A stretch of 64,000 nt of DNA from positions 43,418-107,417 of the forward strand of contig NW_005199861.1 in NCBI RefSeq assembly GCF_000372725.1. Direction: 5' to 3'. The notes beneath the pieces are model-generated. The model did not search any database, was not told the origin of the DNA, and worked only from the letters and a program-made list of their open reading frames with translations. Shown piece after piece: positions 52,027 to 63,125 of this stretch (positions are counted from its first letter, which is position 1; every line of letters begins with the position of its first letter). This DNA is from Emiliania huxleyi CCMP1516. Taxonomy: Eukaryota; Haptophyta; Isochrysidales; Noelaerhabdaceae. Made by a program: the position numbers and the translations under genes.

Positions 52027-52482
52027 GCGGTACTCCAGCAGGTCAAGCGTGAGGCGACCCGCCAATACGCTTGGCCAGCTCGGAGCGACGACGACCGCTC
52101 GCACGCTGCGACACCTCCCGGGGATAAGGCATAGGAGCGCTTCTACGAAGCAATCTGTCGCCTCCAGGCCACTCTGCGGTAGCACACACACGTGCGTGAA
52201 CACGATGCGCACCCGAATGCACCACTCCTATCCTTCCGGGCGGAAAGTGGTGCGGTGTGCGTGAACACGATGCGCACGTTAGCACAGCAACCGTAGCTAA
52301 CAGACAGCGACAATTGCGTAGCGACTAGACAGCAGCTTCAATAGCAACAGCAGTAGCGAGAGCAACAGCAGCAGCAGCAGCAGCAGACGAGAGCTACCCT
52401 TCGCTTGCATTCGAGTACACTAGTGACTCGCACTAGTTCGCTCCCTAGGACGAGCGACTCGCGCACGCCAGGGAGAACAATA
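52027..52482. repeat. Duplicated segment B, copy 2, abutting the MORN gene
   Basis: Same 456 bp as 49307-49762. Its end (gggagaacaata) is followed at once by CTTTTTTCC and the leader of the gene starting at 52545. Confidence 0.95.
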
Positions 52483-52491
52483 CTTTTTTCC
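52479..52491 (+). promoter_or_regulatory. AATACTTTTTTCC element upstream of the MORN gene
   Basis: Lies 54-66 bp before the ATG at 52545, overlapping the end of segment B. Same form as AATTCTTTTTTCC at 36288. Confidence 0.35.
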
Positions 52492-52544
52492 GCTGCGCCA
52501 CAGGTGCTCAAAGTCGATCGGCTTGGTGAAAGCAGGCGGTCCTC

Positions 52545-54750
52545 ATGGGCTGCGGGATGAGCAAGCCAGCTGCAGCAACGGACCCTTGGCAGCCAGCTGC
52601 AGAAGCGGACCCTTGGCAGCAGCTCACAATGCTCGAAGAGGCCAAGAGGTCCTCTGCTACCGCTGCAGCCTCGCTGCCCATCTCCTCCCCGCTGCCCAGG
52701 CTCACCGCCGCCGACCACAAGGGCATCCCGCTGCTGGCGGCCCTCGACGAGGCGCTCGTCGCCGCCCTCCACTCCGGCGCCATCAAGCTGCTCCGCGCCG
52801 AGTTCCTGCGCGCTGACGGCTCCGAGGCGGTGCTGCCCGAGCTCCTCCGCCGGCAAGAGCTGGAGCGAATGGAGGAGGAGCGACGCATCCGCATCTTCCT
52901 CACGCCGGAGGAGGCTGTTGCGGCGCTGCGCTCGCTGAGCCGCGAAGTCGCCGGGCTGACCTACGGCTGGGCCTCGCCGGACCACCCCGACGTGACCGGA
53001 GAGTATCTGGCGAACGTGCGGCGCTTCCTGCGCCACCCGCTCGGCGAGCACGTGACGGGCCTCTTCTGGGAGTGCGCCGCCGCCCCAGACCCACCCCAGT
53101 CCCAGTGGCTGCGCCGCGTGGGAGGACAGGCCTTCCCTCTGCGCCTATCCCTCACTTGTCGCTTCTCTCATACTCTGCCGCCCCCCTGCCCCCCCGTGCG
53201 CCCCCCCTCCGCAGCTTCTCTTCGCTCCCGCAAAAGCCGAGGACGGCGGCAGAGGACGAGTTCTTCTATCAAGCGCTCAAGGTCCGCGCCGCCTTCTCCC
53301 CGCCGCCCTCTGCGCCCGCCGCGCTTCTACTCCCCACTCTCTCGCCCGCACACATGCCCTTGCTTCTCCCCACGCCTCCCTTCTCCTCGACCCTCCGCAG
53401 GTCATGGGCGACGTCTACGCCTCTCTCTTCGGCACGATCGTCATCCGCCACCGCTCCGTGCCAGCCCGCCCGGCGGAGCTGGACGGCGAGGTGGTCGTCC
53501 TCGTCGAGAAGGGCGGCGGGCTCGACGGCGCCGGCGCCGAGGCAGAGCTGCGCAGTGCTCTCGGGGCGTTTGAGAACCCGCGCTACGAGGAGGGCCGGTG
53601 GCGCGTGCGCTTCCCAACCCACGCGGCGGCGGAAGAGGCGGTGGCGGCAGCAGCTGCAGCTGACGCGTTGCCGGGCGCGATCGCCGTCTTCCTCTTCTAC
53701 AACGACCGCCCTTACCTCGCTCGCGGGTGCGGACCCCCCTCCCCCTCTCCCCCCACCCCTCTTCTCTCGTCTCCCATTCCCTTCCACCGCCGCCGCCGCG
53801 ATGCGGCGTGCGAGAGTCCCCAACCCCGCTCTCAGAGGTGCCCCGCCAGCCCGCCACCACCACAGCTCTGCTCTTCCGCTACCCCCCCCCCCCTCTCCGC
53901 TGGCAGGTGGACGACGTTTGAGAGCGCCGTGAGCACCGAGGCGCTCGCGCGCCTCGCCTACTTCCCAGGGCTGGGCAAGCTGCTGGAAGAGCGGCTGCCG
54001 CCCAAGGTCGTCGAGATCGACGGCGCGGGGCCGCGTGTGGCAGAGATGGAGGACCGCGCCGACGAGGGGATGGGGCCGCGTAACAAGCGCGTGATCGCCG
54101 CGATCGAGGAGGCCTCCTTCACGGGCAAGGGCGACAAGCCGGTGGTCGTCCAGCTGTACCGTGACTACGCAACCAAGGTGAACAACGCGATGGTTGACTC
54201 GGGCGAGGCGATGAAGGCGGAGTACGTGGGCGAGCGCAACGCGGCGGGAGAGCGCGAGGGGCGCGGCGTCTACCGGTTCGCCGACGGCACCGTCTACGAC
54301 GGCGAGTGGAAGGCGGGTATGTACGAGGGGCGCGGCGTCATGCGGTACGCCAGCGGCAACGTCTACGATGGCGAGTACAAGGCGGGTATGAAGGATGGGC
54401 GCGGCGTCTTGCGGTACGCCGACGGCGACGTCTACGAGGGCGAGTTCAAGGCGGGTAAGATGGAGGGGCGCGGCGTCTACCGGTACGCCGACGGCGACGT
54501 CTACGACGGCGAGTACAAGGCGGGTAAGTACGAGGGGCGCGGCGTCTTCCAGTACGCCGACGGCGGCGTGGACTCGTGCTTCTACAAGCAGGATGCTGAC
54601 GTCGGCGAGGGCGTCAGGTGGAAGGCGGACGGGCGGCGGGCGGGGCGGCTGCGTGACGGGGAGGAGGAGGAGGAGATCTCGCTGGAGGAGGCGCGGCGGA
54701 CCGCCGAGCGGCTCGGGCTCCCCCTCCCCTCCCCGCTAACCGGCGCGTGA
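52545..54750 (+). CDS. N-terminally acylated MORN-repeat protein
   Basis: Start MGCGMSKPAAATDPWQ at 52545 carries Gly2/Cys3/Ser6, a typical N-myristoylation plus palmitoylation signal, so the protein is probably on a membrane. The shared module follows (LTAADHKGIPLLAALDEALV to FLRHPLGEHVTGLFWECA, to about 53090). A short exon KPRTAAEDEFFYQALK (53240-53280) and VMGDVYASLFGTIVIRHRSV to FYNDRPYLARG (53404-53727) come next. After a GT-AG intron (about 53729-53907) the protein reads WTTFESAVSTEALARLAYFP, AYFPGLGKLLEERLPPKVVE and AAIEEASFTGKGDKPVVVQL. Five 23-residue MORN units from 54220 (such as YDGEWKAGMYEGRGVMRYAS) precede a tail RWKADGRRAGRLRDGEEEEE to PLPSPLTGA, stop at 54748-54750. MORN units often bind lipids or build flagellar and cortical scaffolds. 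Copy A at 14.4-16.3 kb shares the first modules and the 25 kb fragment shares the tail. Confidence 0.85.
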
Positions 54751-55825
54751 GGCACGAGCACTCTTAAAAGCGAGAGAGCACGCGGAGAGAGCATGAGACC
54801 AAGCGGAGGGGCGGGGGCGGGGGCGGGGGGGGAGGGGAGGGGGCGATATACCAACCTCACATGAGGTTGAGAGAGAGGGCGGCCCCTCACTACGAAATAG
54901 TTGTGTGGAGCGTGTGTGAAAAAAACTTCGTAACTCCTTGGCGACGAGCCGCGGGCTTTTGCCATTGCGTGCCAGCCTCAGACAGCCGGGCCGCCCGAGA
55001 GTTTTACTGACGAGTTTCTCTCGCGGGGGCGGCCCGGCACAACCAACCCTGTGCTCAGCACAAAAAAAATTCTGGCGCAGCGGCCGGCGTGAGCCGCGCC
55101 AGCTGTCGACAGATGTCGACAGATTCGATGGATTTGATGGATCCCTTGATGGTCCGATGGGCGACGGGCGACCCCCCCAAACCCCCCCACCAGGTCTCGA
55201 ACCTGCCTCCACTCGCTCGAATCAGGCGCTCCGAACGACTTTGCAAGCCGGCTTCCAAAATTGACGACTAATGCTTCACTGCCTGATATAGTACCATTTT
55301 GTTGCTTCAGCATCAACGCCACGCCACGTTCTAGGGACGCAGAGCACGCACTGAGAGACCACTCACATCGCTGTTGCGGGGCGGCAATGTGACTGGACTC
55401 GCCGTGCGCGCCCAGCTAACCCTAGCCACCAGCCTGCGCCATACCCAGGTACGGTCGCACCTGTCTCTCCACCTATCATCCCAACTCCTCGGGCGACCGC
55501 GCGGCTGCGCTACTCACAGGCAGTCTCCCTGCCTCAGCTGTTACAGGCACCACCCACCGACCAGTCTCGACGACGAGCCGCGGCAGGGCTCGCTGCGCCG
55601 CTGCACAGCTTTACGCCACAACACAACATATCAACCAACGTAACCTCCCCCTTAGTGACCCACCCTTGCGGGCTCAGTTGCCGCATTAGGAGCCTTCGCA
55701 CCGCGAGTGGGCTCAGGTGGGATCCACGGAGAGAGAGGTTCCATACACAGCCGCACTCTACACACCTTACCCCCTCTACTCGGGCGGCATCGTGGTGAGA
55801 CCCTGGGCAGTCAGAGAGGCTGACA
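54751..55825. other. Intergenic, no gene recognised
   Basis: Contains a G-run tract (54810-54845), a gatgtcgacagattcgatgg region, and a minus-strand block with GGCAGGTTCGAGACCTGG (55190-55210) that resembles a tRNA B box without a convincing cloverleaf. No protein-coding gene seen. Confidence 0.4.
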
Positions 55826-55916
55826 GTAAGTGGCGGGCTGAGAACTCGGGCCTCTCCCGACCCGCCATCGCTGCCTAAGGGAGGATCCTATCGGCCACTA
55901 GACCATGACAGATCAG
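55826..55916 (-). ncRNA. tRNA-like sequence, possible SINE head
   Basis: On the minus strand CATGGTCTAGTGGCCGATAG matches a pol III A box, and GGCCCGAGTTCTCAGCCC lies at B-box distance but diverges from GGTTCRANYCC. CGGGC/GCCCG and GGCGGG/CCCGCC pairings exist, but no clean cloverleaf or acceptor stem forms. Best read as a decayed tRNA or tRNA-derived SINE. Confidence 0.4.
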
Positions 55917-56564
55917 AGGCGCACACGCCCTGTCCCAGCTCCCCCACTCCTCACACTGGGTTTGCAGTGCGCGGCCTCGCCACCTCCCTACCAGGGCAAA
56001 CCCCCTCTCTCCCCCTAGGTGCTGCACTTGACGTCCATAGAAGGCGCGCGGCAGAGGCGGGAGGGAGGCGGGGAGAATCTAGCTCGCTCTGGCAGGGAGG
56101 CAAGGGTGTGATAGAGTGTTTGGGTGAGAACAGGCGGAGTGTGTGTGCCTGTACGCGATTGGGAGAGCACTTGTGACAAGGCATGGTTAGGCGAGTGGCA
56201 GTCGCTAGTGCGGACTTGCTAAGTCGTGTGTGCTCCCTTTTGCTGGCTAAGACTGGAACAATTTTTTTTGTGTGGAGCGTGTCTCTAGCCTGCGGCTGCG
56301 CGCGCGTCAAAGCCGGCATGTGTGTGCATGGCTTGTGGCGCTTTTACGTTATCTACCGATACTACCGAGTACCGTAATGCGTAAAAGTATGTGGCGCCAG
56401 ACAGCACTCAGGTGAACAGGTCTCAGCACTTTTTGCCGTACGGCTTTACGCATATGATCTTTCTGCAGTCTGGGCTGGTGCTGGCTGCTGAGTGCTGAGT
56501 GCTGCTGCTCACGTGACGACGGCGTCCCCTCACGCCGCGTCGGCCTTTACTCACTCACTAGAGC
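55917..56564. other. Intergenic, no gene recognised
   Basis: Includes an attttttttgtgtggagcgtg tract (56265) and the pyrimidine-poor end of the next gene. No coding evidence. Confidence 0.4.
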
Positions 56565-59435
56565 TCACTCGCAAGGTTCGCACAACATCGCCCCCTCCCC
56601 CTCCCCGCCGCCGCCGCTCTCCGGCAGAGAGTACACGACGATGTTCTTCCCTTCGAAGGGCAACGTCCTCGTGCCGATGCGGCCGGGCGCCTTGTCGACC
56701 AAATACCTGTTCACAGCTGTAGGTGTGAAGAGACGCTGTTCTCGGCCCCTTGAGGCGTTGTCGACGAAGTACCTGTTCACGCTCAACGGTGTGAACGGGC
56801 GAGGCTCATGCGGGGCAAGCGGTCGGTGTGTTGGCGGCGAGGGCACTTGACAAAGGCGGTGTACGAGGTGACTCGCTTCCCGCGCTTGTCCCTGCGGGTG
56901 GGGAAGTACGCAGAGTAGACGCAGCAGGGCACCTAGTAGTGTTCACGGCTGGAGGTGTGAAGAGGCAAGCTTCACGGCGGGCGAGCAACAAGCGGCAAAT
57001 GTTGCGGGCCACGGCAAACGGCTTGCCGCTGGCCTGTTCACAGCAGCAGGGTGTGAAGAGAAGCTGCTCACAGCATGCGGACCGGCCTACAGCCGCCCGC
57101 CAGCGCAAAGTCGACGATCGCCTCCGTCGCTCCGTCGGGGTGCATCCCCACCACCGCCGAGCAGTGCACGAGCGTCCGCCACACCTGCCCACAGCGCCGC
57201 CTCGTCACAGCAGCGCCGCCTTGCAGCGTGTGCCTCCCAACCCTTCCTTGCGCCGACCGCACCTCGGCCGCACCCGGCTGGCCGCTATGAGGGCCCACCC
57301 CCGCCGCCTCGCCTCTCTCCTCCTCCTCCTCCCCCTCCCCCACCGCCACCAGCCCCTTGTCGGTCCACCGCAGCGAGGACGCCTGTTCACACAGCGCGCG
57401 CTGTGAAGAGACGCCGTTACACCCCTCCCCTCCGTGCTGCAGCTGTGAACGGCGCCTCGTCGCACAAGCGCGCCGCCACCGCCGCCGCCGCCTCCGCCGC
57501 CGCCGCCTCCCCCCCCACCGGCCCCTCGCCGCAGGGGCTTGGCTCGGCCAAGAAGGGAAGCAGCCCCTCCCACAGCGAGGCCACAAACAGGCACGGCCAG
57601 TGCCTGGCGCATTCATTGGTTGATTGAGTGAGTGATTGATCGATTAACAAGCAGGGCCAGTGCCTTCATCATTAGTTACTCCTCCCTCCAGAGAAAGGAA
57701 TGGCAATCCGGTGCCTGGCGCGTTCATTACCGGAGTACGAAGGTCGTAATCGATTAATTAGCAGGCGAGGCCGGTGCCTGGCCAACCGCTCCTTCATTAA
57801 CTACATGTACTCTCGGGGGACCTCTCGCGCTCTCCCGTGCCTGGGCAGCTGGTACGGCCCGGATGCTGCCGCTGCCGCCCACTCGCACCGAAGACTGCGG
57901 GCCACTACCCTCGCCTGGCAATGAATTAACGAAGTGCGTCAGGCGAATCGGTTAACTCGTCACTAAGCGTGCCACTACCCTCGCCTGTTCACAGCCGCCT
58001 GCTGTGAAGAGAGGCGCACAGCCCACGGCCCAGCGGCATGCGGCGCCGCCGCCCACACCTCAATGTCCGAAGGCAGCTTGCCGCCGCCACCGCCATCGCC
58101 GCCACCTCCGCCACCGCCACCGCCCTCTCCGCCGCCGCCACCGCCCTCGCGGCCATCACCACCGCCGCCGCAACCGCCACCGCCACCACCGCCGCCACCC
58201 CCGTCGAGCCCTCGGCGAGCGGCCGGGCGGTTGTACGCCTAGCAAGACACTTCCTAGACACTTCCCAGACACTTCCTAGACACTTCCTAGCCGAGATATG
58301 TCGAGATGAGCCGAGATGAGCTGAGATGAGCCGAGGTTAGCCGAAGTTCGCCGACTCGTGGTCATTAGCTCGTGCATAACGAGTTAGCGATGCGGCGGTA
58401 ATTAATTAACTAACCTAAGTAGTTACTTAATTAATTAATTAGCGATGCGGCGCCTGCAGCGGCTCGGTGCGGAAGTAGAGCCCTCGCTCCCACTTCCGCC
58501 CCAGCCTCCTCGCCGTCATCTCGCGCGGGTCCACCACGGTCACCTGACGAGTCAATGAACCTCGGCTGATCTCGGCTGATCTCGGCTGATCTCGGCTGAT
58601 CTCGCCGTCATCTCGGGTCAACTTGAGCAATCTCTCGTCCATCCCTACTCACAAGTCACTCCGTACTACAGGGGGGCTGCACCGCGCTCACCGGCACGCG
58701 GTTTAAGTTGAGAAGCTCGAAGCCGAGGGCGCCCTATACCGACGTCTTCGTAATCCATTCGCGATTTCGTTAATTGAGTAACGCCTAAGGCCCTGGGTGT
58801 GTGTGTGCAGCTTAGAGCCGAGAGCGCCCTACCCTCTCATCCCGACCCACTCACTCCTCGACTGGTCGCTTCAGTCAAGGGGGCGAGGGGGACGGAGGTG
58901 CCTCGGAGGTGCCTCGGAGGTGCTTCGGAGGTGCCTCGGAGGTGCCTCCGAAGAGTCTCGGAAGAGTCTCGCAAGAGTCTCACAAATGTCCCGGAAGCGC
59001 GTGGCGGCTTCTCAGAAGTCTCTCGCGGCATTCTCGCTTTAAATTCTCGCGGGCGGCGGCGCCTGCCCCCCTGCCACGTCGAGCACGCCTGCAGACCATG
59101 CCACCGACGTGTCATGGCCGTGTCCCGGAGGGGCGGCCGGCCTGGCAGTGGCTGTCGAGCGGGCCTGCTCCCGACGCCAGCGCCTCGAGGCCGTAGGTGT
59201 CGATCAGGAAGCGGCGCAGCGCGCCCGCGCGCTCCTTGTTCCGCACCCGCGGCCGCTCCGTGAAGCGCGAGGCGGACTTGGCAGGCCGCAAAGCCCGCAC
59301 GGCCTCTCCCTGCTCCCGAAGCGCCGCAGCCGCAGCGAGGAGATGCTCGCGCGGCGCGCCGGAGGCGGCGAGCGACTTGCAGCGGTCGCGTAGAACCGAG
59401 TAGCGCGCCTGAGCCTCGACGAGGTCGGCAGATGG

Positions 59436-59466
<31 letters not shown>

Positions 59467-59600
59467 GGCTCAGAGTGCGAGAAGGCGCAGCGAGTTCCGT
59501 AAAGGCAGAGTCCCTTCCGAAAGTGGCGGCACAGAGGGGTGGGCCGATTTGGGTCGAGCCGACGTGGCGCTGTCGGACGGGTGCCTGGCTCGCTCGGCAT
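56565..59600 (-). CDS. CCCH zinc-finger protein with C-terminal methyltransferase-like domain
   Basis: Start MPSEPGTRPTAPRRLDPNRP at 59600 (an earlier Met at 59702 lies in the leader). A CCCH finger, C-x7-C-x5-C-x3-H in LCRHFRKGLCLYGTRCAFSH, is followed by poly-Pro, a helix (DLVEAQARYSVLRDRCKSLA), RNKERAGALRRFLIDTYGLE and, after an intron, VLDVAGG (SAM-binding motif I, 59090). GFELLNLNRVPVSAV (58690) and TVVDPREMTARRLGRKWERG (58540; acidic VDP of motif II) follow. A poly-Gly stretch (58190-58070), LFVASLWEGLLPFLAE (57570), VVGMHPDGATEAIVDFALAG (57150), then YLVDKAPGRIGTRTLPFEGK and NIVVYSLPESG end at the stop at 56565. It is likely an RNA methyltransferase by analogy with other CCCH-methyltransferase fusions; the substrate is unknown. 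Hairpin mini-introns and exon copies interrupt it. Confidence 0.7.
56690..56800 (-). other. Double hairpin mini-intron with triplicated donor/acceptor
   Basis: On the minus strand, GTACTTCGTCGACAACGCC follows GAACAG at about 56776. A second GAACAG at about 56708 is followed by GTATTTGGTCGACAAGGCG. The intron therefore opens with a copy of the exon start (GTA.TT.GTCGACAA), and the spliced product reads YLVDKAPGRIGTRT. Confidence 0.75.
58240..58430 (-). repeat. Intron with 10-bp arrays and exon copy gcgatgcggcg
   Basis: cttcctagacac x4, then gccgagatgagctgagatga-type 10-mers, then AT-rich taattaattaactaac filler. The exon tract ttagcgatgcggcg is present at 58384 and 58438. Confidence 0.85.
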
Positions 59601-59708
59601 GTGGGATGTAGCGTGATGCGAGCGGGCCAGAGAGGTGCGCCGCCGTTCGGGGAGGGCGCCTGGGTCTACTCGAGTGCGTGAATAAGAGTTTAAACAAAAC
59701 AACTCTCC

Positions 59709-59772
59709 CTCACAGCAGACAGGCTCGACACAGGTGCGAACTGGCGCGTGCTAGTACTATCACCGGCACACC
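59709..59772 (-). repeat. 64-nt upstream repeat, copy 2
   Basis: Identical to 29470-29533. It lies about 110 bp upstream of the CCCH/methyltransferase start, again with a tttaaacaaaac tract on the gene-proximal side. Confidence 0.85.
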
Positions 59773-59783
59773 ACCGGAGCCGC

Positions 59784-60990
59784 CTAAGCGACTCCGTTAA
59801 GAACGGCAATGCACTTAGCTCCGTGCACAATGCCGCTGTCCCCGCACGCTAGCTCGTTCACCGTCTGCCACGCCACGGCGGTGTGGAGAACGACAGACAA
59901 GCGCTGCATCTGCAGCCCGTGCCAGTTCTTGGTGGTCCATGTGACCTCATCGAGGTGCTGAGCGTGCGAAAGTTTGTTACTCAGCTGGTCCGCCGCCTGC
60001 CGAAGAATTCTGCGGACGCCGTCCCCGAAGCCGCCGAACGTCTCGAAGTCGCCCGGAGCAGCAGAGGCTCCGTGGGGTCGAAAAGTCGACGCTGGGAGTC
60101 GCACTCGTCAAACTGTCGCAACACCACGCGGTACGCACGTACCGCCCACATCCCCTCCACCGCTGAGAAGGCGCAGATCGACCGCCGGGCCGCGTAGCCG
60201 TCGTTAAGGAGCGGTTTTTGGAGCCGTACGAAGAGGTCCCAGACGGGCGAAGATGCGGTTTTGCGACGACCACACGCGATGTGGTATCTGGTTTTTGCTA
60301 AAAACGGGCCGCCTAGTGCAGCACCACTAGTACAACACGCAACTACACTGAGGGCTCCACACTAGCCGGTATAGGCGAGCCCCGGCGGCCTCACCGTCGC
60401 CGCTCGCGGCGGAGCCGACGGCGGAGCCACGGGCGGGTGCGACCTTTTGGGGGGACATGAGCTCGCCAGGACGTCACCGATGGCTCGGCGCGCCTCTTCC
60501 CGCCAGCGCGGGGCGGCCCACCTACAGGAGCGAGGGGGAGGTGGTCGTGAGCTCACTTTGTCGGCCGCGCGCGAGGTGAATACTGGGTGTGAGGCGCGCA
60601 GGAGGCGAGGGTGGGCGCGCCGGCGGTCGAGCCACCGAAGAATTCGACGTGGCGCAGCTCCGCGCCGGCGGGGACGACCGAGCACATGATGTCGGCGGCG
60701 GTCACGCGACGAGGGAGAGCCGCAGGAGCCCTCTGAGAGCCAGGCGCGCGAAAGCAGCGATGAGTGGCGCTTCGATCAGCCACCTGTGGGCGGCCACCGG
60801 GGAGACGGTCAAGCTCGCGAATAAGATACATCATAAAACAGAATGGAGCACCAAACACCCTCTGGTTTCCCTGGAAACTTCCGGAAACGCAAAGTGCTGG
60901 GGACCCTCTGGTTTCCCTCTGGGTTGCCGGAAACCCTCGTACAGGCCAAACTGTGAGAGAGCGATCCTGCGCTAAGCTCAAAAGAAATTG
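59784..60990 (-). pseudogene. Unassigned region with one protein-like minus-strand segment
   Basis: 60050-59784 on the minus strand reads GDFETFGGFGDGVRRILRQA, QLSNKLSHAQHLDEVTWTTK and LQMQRLSVVLHTAVAWQTVN, ending KCIAVLNGVA at a stop at 59784. It looks like real protein but has no recognised family and no clear start; it could be a transposon-derived fragment. 60830-60950 holds repeats of ccctctggtttccct and cttccggaaac. No gene recognised at 60360-60990. Confidence 0.35.
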
Positions 60991-61168
60991 GTTGGCGGGG
61001 CGGCGGGCGCGGGTGCGAGGTGCGGTGCGGTGCGTGCAATCGTGTGTTTGGCGTCATGTCGTGTGTGCCTTCGCTTGTTCCTATTAACAACGAAGTCTAG
61101 CTCAAAAAAAGAAATTCAGCGCCAGCAAGACCGCCGCGGCGCCTGCACGCCTCAGCGAATCCCCGCTC

Positions 61169-61247
61169 ATGTGGCAGGGCCAACACGGTTACGGCCAGCA
61201 GCAGCCCCAGCAGCTATACGGCCAGCAGCAGCCCCAGCAGTACGGCC

Positions 61248-61278
<31 letters not shown>

Positions 61279-63072
61279 CTACGCGCAGCAGCAGTACACG
61301 CAGCAGCAGGCATATGGCCAACAGCAGTACGGTGGCTACGGGCAGCAGCAGGGCTACGGGCAGCAGGGCTACGCGCAGCAGCCGTACGGGTACCAGCAGC
61401 ACCCGCCGGGGCAGTACCCGCAGCAGGCGTATGGCCAGCAGCAGCAGCAGCCGCCGCAGCAGGGCTACGGCCAGGGCATGCCCGGCATGGGCGCGTCGCC
61501 AGCCGGGTACGGGATGGGAATGGGCGCTGCGGCGGGGGGCGGCGGGGCGGCGTCTACGGCGGACGGGCTCAAGCTGCAGGCCACCGCCGTCAATCCCATT
61601 GACAGCCTCTTTGGCAAGAAGAAGGCGGCCGGCACTTCCGAGACACGTCCGACACACGATCGAGACTTTGCCGCACCCGCGCCCGACACCCTGCCACGCC
61701 CCTCTCGCACCCCCTGCCCCCGCCCCCGCTCCGGCAAGGCGTCGCACGCCCCTGTGCCGCCGCACTGACCGCCGCGCCCATGCCTCTTCCCACCACGCCC
61801 TCCCATCTCCATGACACGCCCACGACACGCCCACGACACTCGCACACACGTCGCTACCGATACGTCCATGGCGTGCCCACGACATGTCCACAACACGTCC
61901 ACGACGCGCCTGTAGGCGGAAGCGGGCGTGGGCGGCGGCGCCTGCATGCCGGTGATGGGCGGAGGGATGGGCGGAGGGATGGGCGGAGGGATGGGCGGAG
62001 GGATGGGCGGAGGGATGGGCGGAGGGATGGGCGGAGGGATGGGCGGAGGGATGGGGGCGGCTGCCGGCATGCAAGGCGGCGGCATGGCGGGCGGTGGCAT
62101 GGCGGGCAGCGGAGGGGCGACGGCTGGAGTGGCGGGCGGGGCGTTTGGGGGAGGGGTGGGGCAGGTTGGTGGTGGCGGCCAGGGCATGGCTGGCATGGCC
62201 GGGGTGCAGGGAGGGGTGCAGGGAGGGGTGCAGGGAGGGGTGCAGGGCGGGGGGGGAGGTGTGGGCGGAGGCGGGATGGGAGGTGCCATGGGAGGTGCCA
62301 TGGTGGGCGGAGGAGGCATGGGCGGAGGGATGATGATGGGCGGCGGCATGGCTGCGGCGGGGGGCATGGGCAGCCGAGGTCCGTACACAGCCGAGATGCA
62401 GCCGAGATGCAGCCGAGATGCTAGCCGAGATGCTAGCTGCGATGCAGCCGAGCTGGCGCCGAGATATCGTCGAGTTCCGTGTCCCGCCACAACGCCCGGT
62501 TCCGCGCTTTCTTTGACGCGGCGTATTTCTTCTTTTTTCCTAGGCGCCTCACCGGCCGTGTCGCGGCGCCAGTCCATCGACGGCAGCGTTGGGGGAGGAA
62601 TGGGCGGAGGGATGGGCGGAGGCATGGGCGGAGGCATGGGAGGAGGCATGGGAGGAGGAATGGGCGGAGGAATGGGCGGGGGGGCGGCGCCGATGCAGCC
62701 GCAGATGCAGATGCAGATGCAGATGCAGCAGCAGCAGGGGCAGCAGGGGCAGTTTGGGGGGATGATGGGGGGCGGCGGCGGCATGCCGATTGGTGCGAGC
62801 TTGTACGGCGGCGCGGCGGGCGGGGCAGGGGTGGGGGCAGGGGTCGCTGGGATGAGTGCAGCGGTGGGGGCGGGCGGGGCGGCGCCGCAGGCGGCAGCGG
62901 CGGCGGACGCCGTTTGGGGGCTACCTAATCCTACGCTAATCATTAGTGAGAATGATTCATAGGCAGCCGAGGACGAGTTTGGAGACTTCGACGGAGGAGG
63001 CGGCGGCGGCGGAGGAGGAGGAGGGGGCGGGGATGAATTTGGCGATTTCGGCGCCGCTGCCCCCCCTCCAAT

Positions 63073-63125
<53 letters not shown>

